A DNA stretch of 7,106 nucleotides from an uncultured Selenomonadales bacterium (GTDB lineage Bacteria; Bacillota_C; Negativicutes; Selenomonadales; Selenomonadaceae): positions 1 to 7,106 of the forward strand of contig CAMYWI010000066.1 in assembly GCA_947302675.1 (NCBI GenBank), read 5' to 3'. The stretch's first letter is position 1; every line of letters begins with the position of its first letter. A program made the translations under genes and the position numbers. Below the pieces are notes generated by a model. The model saw only the letters and a list, made by a program, of their open reading frames with translations, had not been told where the DNA came from and made no database searches. Below, piece after piece: positions 1 to 5,706 of the stretch.

Positions 1-2
1 CA

Positions 3-65
3 GAGGAAAACGACTTCATTACCGGAACCGTTTTAAATATTGATGGCGGATATAATGCCAGATAA
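3..65 (+). CDS. C-terminal end of a short-chain dehydrogenase/reductase (SDR), partial
   Basis: Only the last 20 codons and a TAA stop are present. They read EENDFITGTVLNIDGGYNAR. An Ile-Thr-Gly-x-Val-Leu-x-Ile-Asp-Gly-Gly ending is the usual C-terminal signature of classical SDR enzymes such as FabG-type 3-oxoacyl-ACP reductases and related sugar or alcohol dehydrogenases, where it forms the last beta strand of the Rossmann fold. The catalytic Tyr-x-x-x-Lys and the cofactor loop lie outside the window, so substrate and pathway cannot be given. The family call rests on this short tail alone. Confidence 0.72.
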   Translation, partial: EENDFITGTVLNIDGGYNAR

Positions 66-228
66 TGAATGACTTTAATTCTTTGCTAACAGCAAGTTTT
101 GAGATATTGAAAGATTAAGAGTTTAAAAGTAGTCGGGTTAGAAAGCCGCATGGCTTTCGTACCGGCGCGGGAGTTGCTCCAAACTTTTGAGGAGTAAAGC
201 GCGACATCTGGATGCAACGTCACGTTGC
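66..228 (+). other. Gene-free stretch with two perfect hairpins before tRNA-Gly; possible structured leader RNA
   Basis: No convincing gene lies here. There are two clear inverted repeats. At 141-158, a 7-bp stem (GAAAGCC/GGCTTTC) has a GCAT loop. At 214-228, GCAACG/CGTTGC closes on a 3-nt loop and ends on the base before the mature tRNA 5' end. Between them, GGAG-TTG-CTCC (170-180) could fold, or its CTCC could pair with GGAG at 191-194, giving alternative structures. A weak hairpin (TTGCT/AGCAA, 83-95) followed by GTTTT may end the upstream SDR transcript. The stretch could be the 5' leader of a tRNA precursor or a separate small RNA. I do not recognise it as a known riboswitch class. Confidence 0.35.
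99..127 (+). promoter_or_regulatory. Candidate sigma-70-type promoter for the leader/tRNA-Gly transcript
   Basis: TTGAGA at 99-104 matches five of six bases of the -35 consensus. It is followed by a 17-bp spacer and TTTAAA at 122-127, which matches four of six bases of the -10 consensus. The predicted start near 134 falls just before the 141-158 hairpin. The surrounding DNA is AT-rich, so chance matches are likely; this is a candidate only. Confidence 0.35.
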
Positions 229-302
229 GCGGGCATAGTTCATCGGTAGAATGAGAGCTTCCCAAGCTTTAGAGGTGGGTTCGATTCCCATTGCCCGCTC
301 CA
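229..302 (+). tRNA. tRNA-Gly (anticodon CCC), CCA encoded
   Basis: A complete cloverleaf folds from this stretch. The 7-bp acceptor stem (GCGGGCA with TGCCCGC) is perfect, the anticodon stem is AGAGC/GCTTT, and the anticodon loop TTCCCAA puts CCC at 261-263. The T arm is GTGGG-TTCGATT-CCCAT, the discriminator base is T299, and CCA is encoded at 300-302. The 74-nt length and overall sequence closely resemble the E. coli glyU-type tRNA-Gly(CCC), which reads GGG codons. A perfect hairpin abuts the 5' end and a terminator-like hairpin follows 13 bases after the CCA. Confidence 0.97.
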
Positions 303-314
303 TATGAAAATTCC

Positions 315-350
315 GGAGGCACGTCAAAGCGGCGTGTCTCCTTAAATTTT
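315..350 (+). terminator. Probable terminator after tRNA-Gly
   Basis: A 9-bp stem, GGAGGCACG (315-323) with CGTGTCTCC (333-341) and one G-U pair, encloses a 9-nt loop and is followed by TTAAATTTT. The stem is strong but the T tract is broken by three A residues, so termination may be incomplete. Its place between the tRNA and the next promoter fits a terminator. Confidence 0.6.
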
Positions 351-357
351 ACACGGC

Positions 358-385
358 TTGCTTTTTTTGTAAAGCGTGATATAAT
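358..385 (+). promoter_or_regulatory. Extended -10 promoter of the zinc-ribbon gene
   Basis: A perfect TATAAT (380-385) is preceded by TG at 377-378, giving the extended -10 element TGNTATAAT. The -35 region is poor (TTGCTT at 358-363, 16-bp spacer), as is common when an extended -10 is present. The start site would be near 392, leaving a leader of about 67 nt before the ATG at 459. Confidence 0.7.
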
Positions 386-458
386 TCCCGCGTATTGTTT
401 CGAGGCGACGACTTCGAGGCAAGCAAGGAGAATTTTTTGGTTGTAAGGAGATTTATAT

Positions 459-758
459 ATGGCTTTTGAAGACAAAACACTCGTATGCAAGGACTGCGGG
501 AAGGAATTCATCTTCAGCGCGGGCGAACAGGAATTTTACGCGGAGAAAGGTTTCGAGAACGAGCCGACGCGTTGCCGCGACTGTCGCGGAAAGCGTAAAC
601 GCACTCGCGAAGGTGGCGAACCCCGCCAAATGTTTACCGTTGTCTGCGCGGAATGCGGCAAGGAAACGGAAGTCCCGTTCGAGCCGAAAAACGACCGCCC
701 CATTTACTGCCGCGACTGTTTCAGCAAGCATCGTCCTGCACGGCGAGCACGGTTCTGA
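459..758 (+). CDS. Small double zinc-ribbon protein (CxxC-x25-CxxC and CxxC-x17-CxxC)
   Basis: This 99-residue protein carries eight cysteines in two four-Cys sets: C10, C13, C39, C42 and C63, C66, C84, C87. Each set can bind one zinc ion. The arrangement matches the probable zinc-ribbon proteins (zf-trcl type with a C-terminal CxxC-CxxC repeat) common in Firmicutes, whose function is not established; nucleic-acid or protein binding is usually assumed. The C-terminus is basic (HRPARRARF), and a basic stretch near residues 44-50 lies between the ribbons. There is no signal peptide or membrane segment, so it should be cytoplasmic. The start is fixed by TAAGGAG at 444-450, 8 nt before the ATG. 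It is monocistronic, with its own promoter and terminator. Confidence 0.88.
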   Translation: MAFEDKTLVCKDCGKEFIFSAGEQEFYAEKGFENEPTRCRDCRGKRKRTREGGEPRQMFTVVCAECGKETEVPFEPKNDRPIYCRDCFSKHRPARRARF

Positions 759-774
759 TAAATTTATATCGAAC

Positions 775-813
775 AAAAAAATTAGCCCGAAGATTTTTCG
801 GGCGTTTTTTTTT
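775..813. terminator. Bidirectional rho-independent terminator between convergent genes
   Basis: A perfect 7-bp stem, GCCCGAA (785-791) with TTCGGGC (797-803), has a 5-nt loop and is followed by G and nine T residues (805-813) on the + strand. Seven A residues at 775-781 upstream become a T tract on the - strand, so the same hairpin can end both the zinc-ribbon transcript and the convergent operon whose last stop codon is at 822. Confidence 0.92.
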
Positions 814-821
814 ATCAGTTA

Positions 822-1676
822 TCATAAAAGTTTTCTGCGTGGCGTCTGCTCGACGTACAGGGCGCGAACGCTTATATCGACCGCGTGCACAATCATTCCC
901 GTCGTGAACTCAATCGCCTCGCGTATGTAAGCTTGCGTCTGCTGAATCAGCGTCGGGATATGACTGCCGTAACTCAGGACGACTTCAAAAGAAATTGTCA
1001 AACCGTAATCGTTGTCGCCCTGCAGCATGTGCTTGACCGAAATATTTTTGAAAGTCTTGACGAACTCCCGCGCCTTGATGATTCGTTCGACAATCGACAG
1101 TATAACTTTGTCGTCGATAATCAATTTGCCGTAGTAGCTGAACACGGGGCGCACGATTGATTTTTCGCCGAGCTTGCGCCGCTTGACCTGCGACTGCTTG
1201 AAGAGCGACTGCAACGGATTGACCAGGTAGCCCGAAAAGTGCGGCTTGAGTTCAATCGTCGGCACGGGGATTATGTGCTTGCCCTCCTTGAGCCGGTGAA
1301 ACTGCGCCGCCTCAATTTCCGAACGCGACGCGATGTCTTCAATGCGCACGATTAGTTGAATCGACGGGAGCTTGAGAATTTTGGCGATTTTGTGAACCAT
1401 GTTTTCCGACGTGCCGATAACCAAAATTCTGTGCGGTTGGATTTTTTGAATTGCCGCGCGAACTTCTTCGGCGTGACCGGGCAGAACAAAAATTGCTCGT
1501 CGCACCGCCATGATTTTGCTTTTCTCGGTCTTGGCGGATTCGCCCGCGATAATGTGCCCGTCCTTAATCAAAATCCCGTCGTCGATAATCGCGTCGGCGT
1601 CGTGTTCGCGCGCAACCTGCAAGGCGCGATGACTTTTACCCGTGCCGCTCGGTCCAACAAGCGCAATCACGTCCAT
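822..1676 (-). CDS. P-loop NTPase fused to an Asp23/Gls24-like domain
   Basis: This 284-residue protein has two parts. The N-terminal part has a Walker A motif GPSGTGKS at residues 8-15, a hydrophobic IIDDGILI segment (30-37) that may supply acidic metal-binding residues, and a second Rossmann-like strand ILVIGTSE (84-91). A conserved-looking linker KHIIPVPTIELKP follows at 133-145. Residues about 174-275 resemble Asp23/Gls24 (DUF322) proteins: GKLIIDDKVI, then a beta-rich stretch, VVLSYGSHIP, and EAIEFTTGMIVHAVDISV. Asp23 proteins are small envelope-associated stress proteins of Gram-positive bacteria; an ATPase fused to one is not a classic arrangement, and the role here is unknown. No signal peptide or membrane segment is visible. 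It is the last gene of the pyrF-pyrE-recN operon, 14 bp after recN, with a GGGAGGGAG ribosome site in the gap. Confidence 0.85.
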   Translation of the reverse strand: MDVIALVGPSGTGKSHRALQVAREHDADAIIDDGILIKDGHIIAGESAKTEKSKIMAVRRAIFVLPGHAEEVRAAIQKIQPHRILVIGTSENMVHKIAKILKLPSIQLIVRIEDIASRSEIEAAQFHRLKEGKHIIPVPTIELKPHFSGYLVNPLQSLFKQSQVKRRKLGEKSIVRPVFSYYGKLIIDDKVILSIVERIIKAREFVKTFKNISVKHMLQGDNDYGLTISFEVVLSYGSHIPTLIQQTQAYIREAIEFTTGMIVHAVDISVRALYVEQTPRRKLL

Positions 1677-1690
1677 TTAATCTCCCTCCC

Positions 1691-3322
1691 TCAAAAAATC
1701 TGTGCTTTGAATTTTTGCGCCGTCGCGAGCATTTCGCGGGCGTTTTTTATTGCGACGGCTGATTCTTCGCCCGACGCCATTCGCGCAATTTCCTTGACGC
1801 GCTCCAGTTCGTCGAGTCGTTTAACTTTAGTGACCGTGCGCCCGTTGACCTCCGACTTTGTTATTTGTAAGTGAAAATCTGCCATGCTCGCGATTTGCGG
1901 CAGGTGCGTTATGCAAAGGACTTGACGTCCGCGCGAGATTTTTGCGACGGACTCCGCGACCGTTTTTGCCGTGACGCCGCCCAAGCCCGCGTCTATCTCG
2001 TCGAAAACCATTGTCTCCGCCGAATCCTCGCGCCCCGCTGAGTTTGCTTTTATCGCCAGTGCGATTCGTGACAGCTCGCCGCCCGACACCACTTTTGACA
2101 GCGATAACATTTCCTCGCCCGCGTTCGCAGAAAATTTTATGTCGACCTTGTCGCCGCCGTTTGACGAGAATTTTTCCGTCGGCTCCACGATGATTTTAAA
2201 TCGCGCTTGCGGCATTCCGAGCCGTCGAATTTCTGATTCAATCGCCGCGCTTAAAGTTTCTGCCGAAGTTCGACGCAGTTTTAAAAGTTCGCCCGCGCAG
2301 ATTTTTGTTGCCGCCTCAAGCTTTGCAAGTTCCTTTTGAAGTTCCGCAACGTCCGAATCAAAATTCTCCGCCTCCGAAATGTCGCCGCGAATTTTTTTGA
2401 GCCGCTCCAAAATCTCGTTGACGCTCGCGCCGTACTTGCGCTTGAGCTTGAAAATCAAATCCGACCGCTCCTGCAACTCGTCTAAGCGTTCGGGCGAAAA
2501 CTCTAAACCCTCGCCGTAGTCGCGAATTTCCTCGTAAGCCTCGCGCAAATTTATCTCCGCGTCCTCAAGAAGTTTCCGCGCCGAATTCAATTTATCGTCG
2601 TAACGCGCAATCTCGTCCAACTTTTTCTCGACACGAGCCAACGCCGTTAAAATATCAAAGTCGCTGTTGTTGAGAATCTGCGCGGCTTGCTGAACGTTCT
2701 CTGCGATTTTCTCCGCGTGTGAAAGCTTTTTAATCTCCGCGTCGAGTTGCGAATCTTCATCGGGCTTGAGCTTGGCGGCAGAAATTTCTTTCTCCTGCCA
2801 ACGCAAAAATTCTAGTCGCTCCAGATTTTCCGCCCGCGCAGATAATTTTTTCTCCAACGCCCGCGCCTTTGAAGTCAGCTCGCGATACAGTTCGCGAAAC
2901 TTTTCAAGCGTCGCCGAAATTTTTTCGTTGTCTATCAGCGAATAGATTTTTTCCTCGCGAAGGAGTTCCAAACTTTTATTCTGCCCGTGCACGTCAACCA
3001 AGTCCGCGCAGATTTTTTTGAGCTTGGCAAGCGTAATCGGTTCGCCGTTCAAAGTGATAGAATTTTTTTCGGTGCGCGAGATTTTCCGTTCGACCGTAAA
3101 ATTTTTGTCATCGATTAAAAAATCAGCCGCGACGCGAAGATTATCCGCGCCTTTGCGAATTTTGCTCGCGCCCGTCCTGTTGCCGAGAATCGCGCCGAGT
3201 GCCTCAATCAAAATCGATTTGCCCGCGCCCGTCTCGCCCGTCAAAATGTTCAAGCCCGCGCCGAATTCGACCGTGACATTTTCAATCAGCGCGAAGTTCT
3301 CAACCGTCAAAGTCTTGAGCAT
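1691..3322 (-). CDS. recN: DNA repair ATPase RecN
   Basis: RecN is a cytoplasmic SMC-like ATPase that gathers at DNA double-strand breaks and helps RecA-dependent repair. The 543 residues are close to the usual 550-560. Visible landmarks are the N-terminal MLKTLTVENFALIE strand, Walker A GETGAGKS (29-36), the VDVHGQ Q-loop region (109-114), a long charged Lys/Glu/Leu-rich coiled-coil middle (about 135-360), the ABC signature VSGGELSR (412-419), Walker B TMVFDEIDAGLGG (437-449) and ITHLPQIA (471-478). All catalytic motifs are intact. The ATG follows the pyrE TAA with no base between, and no strong ribosome site is seen, so translation is probably coupled to pyrE. I saw no LexA-type GAACN4GTTC box near the operon start, so SOS control is not evident. 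Confidence 0.98.
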   Translation of the reverse strand: MLKTLTVENFALIENVTVEFGAGLNILTGETGAGKSILIEALGAILGNRTGASKIRKGADNLRVAADFLIDDKNFTVERKISRTEKNSITLNGEPITLAKLKKICADLVDVHGQNKSLELLREEKIYSLIDNEKISATLEKFRELYRELTSKARALEKKLSARAENLERLEFLRWQEKEISAAKLKPDEDSQLDAEIKKLSHAEKIAENVQQAAQILNNSDFDILTALARVEKKLDEIARYDDKLNSARKLLEDAEINLREAYEEIRDYGEGLEFSPERLDELQERSDLIFKLKRKYGASVNEILERLKKIRGDISEAENFDSDVAELQKELAKLEAATKICAGELLKLRRTSAETLSAAIESEIRRLGMPQARFKIIVEPTEKFSSNGGDKVDIKFSANAGEEMLSLSKVVSGGELSRIALAIKANSAGREDSAETMVFDEIDAGLGGVTAKTVAESVAKISRGRQVLCITHLPQIASMADFHLQITKSEVNGRTVTKVKRLDELERVKEIARMASGEESAVAIKNAREMLATAQKFKAQIF

Positions 3323-3901
3323 TTATTTTTTGCCCGTCGAGCCGCGTTTGGTCAGCGGAATATTTTCTTTGCACAGCGGGCACTCTTCGGGCTTGTAAGT
3401 CTCAACGTCCATGTGCAGGAGCGCGAAACTCGGCACATCGCCGAAATTGACCTTGCCGCCCGACCTGTCAACCAACATGCTCACCGCAACCGGCACGCCG
3501 CCGAACTTTTTCACAACGTCAATGACCTCGCGAACGGAGCCGCCCGTCGTGACAATGTCCTCGACAATCAAAACGCGCTCGCCCTCGTGCAACGTGAAAC
3601 CACGACGGAAAGTCATAACGCCATCGACGCGCTCCGTAAAAATTGCGCGGGTGCCAAGAGCCTTGCCGGTCTCGTGCGCCAAAATTATTCCGCCTGTCAC
3701 AGGTCCGACGACGGTTTCAATCTGCGCGTCCTTGAAGTGTTCAGCCATAGCCTTACAAAGTTTCTCGGTCATTTTCGGATTTTGGAGCACGTTGAATTTC
3801 TCAACGTAGTGCGCCGAGTGATTACCGCTAGTCAATTTGAAATGTCCGGTCATAATCGCGCCCGTCTCAACTAACAATTCGTAAACGTCTTTTTCAGTCA
3901 T
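3323..3901 (-). CDS. pyrE: Orotate phosphoribosyltransferase PyrE
   Basis: PyrE joins orotate to PRPP to give orotidine 5'-monophosphate, the fifth step of pyrimidine synthesis. The 192-residue protein has the PRPP-binding motif VLIVEDIVTTGGS at 110-122, the substrate segments FKLTSGNHS (21-29) and VVGPVTGGI (64-72), and a C-terminal ECPLC segment (173-177) typical of the Firmicutes/Thermus PyrE subtype rather than the E. coli type. Its ATG overlaps the pyrF stop codon by four bases (ATGA). A strong AAAGGAG site lies at 3910-3916, 8 nt upstream of the ATG, so it can also be initiated independently. It is the second gene of the operon, next to the enzyme that uses its product. Confidence 0.98.
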   Translation of the reverse strand: MTEKDVYELLVETGAIMTGHFKLTSGNHSAHYVEKFNVLQNPKMTEKLCKAMAEHFKDAQIETVVGPVTGGIILAHETGKALGTRAIFTERVDGVMTFRRGFTLHEGERVLIVEDIVTTGGSVREVIDVVKKFGGVPVAVSMLVDRSGGKVNFGDVPSFALLHMDVETYKPEECPLCKENIPLTKRGSTGKK

Positions 3902-4599
3902 GATTGCATCTCCTTTAAAATTTTTTCAGCCGCCGCGCGAGGATTTGCCGCCGCCCTTATCGGTCTGCCGATAACCAAATGCGTCGCGCCGCTTTGAAGT
4001 GCCGCCGCCGGTGTAGAAATTCTCTGCTGGTCGTTGATGTCGGCTCCCGCAGGTCTGATTCCCGGCGTCACGATTAAAAAGTTTTCTCCGCAAGCCTCGC
4101 GAATCAACTTTGCCTCCTGCGGCGACGCAACTACGCCGTCAAGCCCCGCCGACTGTGCAAGCTTTGCAAACTCAACAACCTGCTCCGAAATTTTCAACGC
4201 GCCGCACCACTCCGATTGAGCGATGCTCGTCAGGATCGTTATCGCTATCAACTTCGGACGCTCGACGCCGCGCAGGTCGGATTCTTTTTTCAAAGCCTCT
4301 GCCGCAGTCTTCATCATTGTAAAGCCGCCCGACGCATGGACGTTTAAAATGTTCGCGCCGAGATTCATCAAAGAGCACAAGCCACCCGCGACCGTGTTTG
4401 GTATGTCGTGCAGTTTCAAGTCGAGGAAAATTTTCTTGTCGCGAGCTTTGAGCCACTCGACCACGCCCGCGCCCACACTGTAAAAAAGTTCCATGCCGAC
4501 CTTGTAAAAATTCACGCTGTCGCCCAAATCGTCGACGAGTTTTTTAACGTCGTCCATCGTGTGGAAGTCAAGCGCGACAATCAATCGTTCGTCAGCCAT
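3898..4599 (-). CDS. pyrF: Orotidine 5'-phosphate decarboxylase PyrF
   Basis: PyrF decarboxylates OMP to UMP, the last step of de novo pyrimidine synthesis. The 233-residue length is normal for the bacterial type I family. The catalytic Asp-Lys-Asp array is present in DLKLHDIPNTV (D60, K62, D65), with the substrate residues D11 and K33. The phosphate-binding strands VTPGIRPAG and LVIGRPI are near the C-terminus. The ATG at 4597-4599 is chosen because GGAGGG lies 6 nt upstream and MADERLIVALD is the expected family start; an ATG 15 codons further upstream has no such support and would add an unlikely extension. It is the first gene of the operon, divergent from the flagellar gene. Confidence 0.97.
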   Translation of the reverse strand: MADERLIVALDFHTMDDVKKLVDDLGDSVNFYKVGMELFYSVGAGVVEWLKARDKKIFLDLKLHDIPNTVAGGLCSLMNLGANILNVHASGGFTMMKTAAEALKKESDLRGVERPKLIAITILTSIAQSEWCGALKISEQVVEFAKLAQSAGLDGVVASPQEAKLIREACGENFLIVTPGIRPAGADINDQQRISTPAAALQSGATHLVIGRPIRAAANPRAAAEKILKEMQS

Positions 4600-4605
4600 A
4601 TTCAA

Positions 4606-4611
4606 CCCTCC
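4606..4611 (-). promoter_or_regulatory. Ribosome binding site that fixes the pyrF start
   Basis: On the - strand this reads GGAGGG, six bases before the ATG at 4597-4599. It decides between two in-frame ATGs: the one at 4642-4644 lies upstream of the site and would place the ribosome site inside the coding sequence. Confidence 0.8.
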
Positions 4612-4626
4612 GCCAAAAATATTTCC

Positions 4627-4655
4627 TTGAAAAATTCTGTGCAAAGCTTTAAAAT
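4627..4655 (+). promoter_or_regulatory. Sigma-70-type promoter of the flagellar gene/ABC operon
   Basis: TTGAAA (4627-4632) matches five of six -35 bases, the spacer is exactly 17 bp (4633-4649), and TAAAAT (4650-4655) matches five of six -10 bases. The start would be near 4662, about 28 nt before the ATG at 4690. A housekeeping-type promoter is notable for a flagellar gene; no sigma-28-like (TAAA-N15-GCCGATAA) element was seen here. Confidence 0.7.
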
Positions 4656-4663
4656 CCTTTCAA
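4634..4663 (-). promoter_or_regulatory. Candidate divergent promoter of the pyrF operon
   Basis: On the - strand TTGAAA (4663-4658) is followed by an 18-bp spacer and CAGAAT (4639-4634), which matches four of six -10 bases. It overlaps the + strand promoter almost completely. It is the only reasonable - strand match I found in the 90-bp intergenic gap, but the -10 is weak. Confidence 0.3.
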
Positions 4664-4673
4664 TAACCAAAAG

Positions 4674-4682
4674 AGGAAGTGA
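4674..4682 (+). promoter_or_regulatory. Ribosome binding site that fixes the flagellar gene start
   Basis: AGGAAGTGA differs by one base from the ideal AGGAGGTGA and lies 7 nt before the ATG at 4690. The reading frame stays open far upstream, antisense to pyrF, but this site and the conserved MWRGLYTAATGM start show that the upstream part is not coding. Confidence 0.75.
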
Positions 4683-4689
4683 TAAAAAA

Positions 4690-5694
4690 ATGTGGCGCGG
4701 ACTTTACACGGCGGCGACCGGCATGATTAGCGAACTCAAGCGCACCGACGCTATCGCGAACAACATAGCCAACGCCGCGACGACCGGTTACAAACGCGAT
4801 GTGACCGTTCACAAGGAATTTCATCCCATGCTGATTAAGCGCGTCAACGACTTCAACGAGGGCAGTATTCTCGGCGCGAACGGCGCACCCTTCGGCAATC
4901 TGGCGGCTCTCGGCACGTCGAAGAAGGACGTCACACAAATTAAAGGTTTCAGCGCAAATCCTTTCTATCGTCCGGGTATCGGCGAACTCGGCTTGGGTGA
5001 TTATATTGACGAGGTTGCCGTTGACTATCAGCAGGGCGCGATTGAGTCGACGGGCAACACCTTTGACTTGGCGATTGTCGGCGACGGCTTTTTTGCCGTG
5101 CAAACTCCCGAAGGCGTGCGCTACACCAGAAACGGCGCGTTCTTCAAAAATTCTCAAGGCTACTTGCAGGACATTCGCGGCTACAATCTGCTTGACACGC
5201 AAGGCAATCCGATTCGCATTCCCAGCAACGTCCCCGATTCGCGCGTTGTCGTTACTGGCAACGGCACAATTTCTATTCCAGGCACCGAGACGCAGCTTGA
5301 CATTCAAACCAACCGTTGGAGTGCCGTCGGCGATATGGATAATCAACAGACGCTCGCGCAGATTCAGTTCGTCGAATTCGGCAATCGTCTCGCCACTCAA
5401 AAGCAGGGTGACAATCTTTATTACCTTGTCGACGACAACGAGGGCAACGCGCCTGTCGCGGCGGGCGTCGAACAAACTGTTCGCGAACGAATTATGAATC
5501 CTGACATGCAACCGCGCCCCGCGTCGGGAGAAGTCTTGCAAGGTTCGCTTGAAAAATCCAACACCGCGATTGTCTCGGAAATGGTCGAGCTGATTCACAA
5601 TCACCGCATGTACGACGCGAACGCAAAGGCAGTTCAAACGCAAGACACCATGCTTGATAAATCGGTTAATTCTATCGGCAGTCTCAGCGGTTGA
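4690..5694 (+). CDS. Flagellar rod/hook-basal-body protein (FlgF/FlgG family)
   Basis: The protein belongs to the exported rod and hook family that forms the axial part of the flagellar basal body. The N-terminal rod motif is clear (YTAATGM at 6-12, ANNIANAATTGYKRD at 23-37), the central GDGFFAVQTP and YTRNGAFF segments are at 131-152, and the C-terminal bundle runs about 283-330 (LQGSLEKSNTAIVSEMVELI). As expected for the family there is no cleaved signal peptide; export is by the flagellar type III system. At 334 residues it is longer than typical FlgF or FlgG (about 250-260), chiefly from an extra stretch around residues 45-105. It could be FlgF, FlgG or a Bacillus FlhO/FlhP counterpart; the sequence alone does not settle which. 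No other flagellar gene is in the window, and an ABC ATPase gene follows after 12 bp. Confidence 0.93.
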   Translation: MWRGLYTAATGMISELKRTDAIANNIANAATTGYKRDVTVHKEFHPMLIKRVNDFNEGSILGANGAPFGNLAALGTSKKDVTQIKGFSANPFYRPGIGELGLGDYIDEVAVDYQQGAIESTGNTFDLAIVGDGFFAVQTPEGVRYTRNGAFFKNSQGYLQDIRGYNLLDTQGNPIRIPSNVPDSRVVVTGNGTISIPGTETQLDIQTNRWSAVGDMDNQQTLAQIQFVEFGNRLATQKQGDNLYYLVDDNEGNAPVAAGVEQTVRERIMNPDMQPRPASGEVLQGSLEKSNTAIVSEMVELIHNHRMYDANAKAVQTQDTMLDKSVNSIGSLSG

Positions 5695-5706
5695 GGGTAG
5701 CGCGTT

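Noticed and set aside
229..302. tRNA-Gly as the attachment site of a mobile element
   Set aside because: No integrase and no second copy of the tRNA 3' end were seen in the window.
269..511. An 80-codon open frame on the - strand across the tRNA, terminator and promoter
   Set aside because: Its last residues, including NGNRTHL, are just the antisense reading of tRNA-Gly, a common false gene. It also overlaps the promoter and the start of the zinc-ribbon gene and has no support of its own.
466..930. A 154-codon + strand frame over the zinc-ribbon gene
   Set aside because: It is out of frame with the eight-cysteine protein and runs through a strong terminator into the 3' end of a convergent gene.
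4408..4689. Upstream extension of the flagellar protein by 94 residues
   Set aside because: It is antisense to pyrF, lies upstream of the promoter and ribosome site at 4627-4682, and precedes the conserved MWRGLYTAATGM start.
4660..5643. A 327-codon open frame on the - strand, antisense to the flagellar gene
   Set aside because: The long frame follows from the codon bias of the real gene on the + strand, which has unmistakable rod-protein motifs and a ribosome site. The antisense product shows no recognisable motif.
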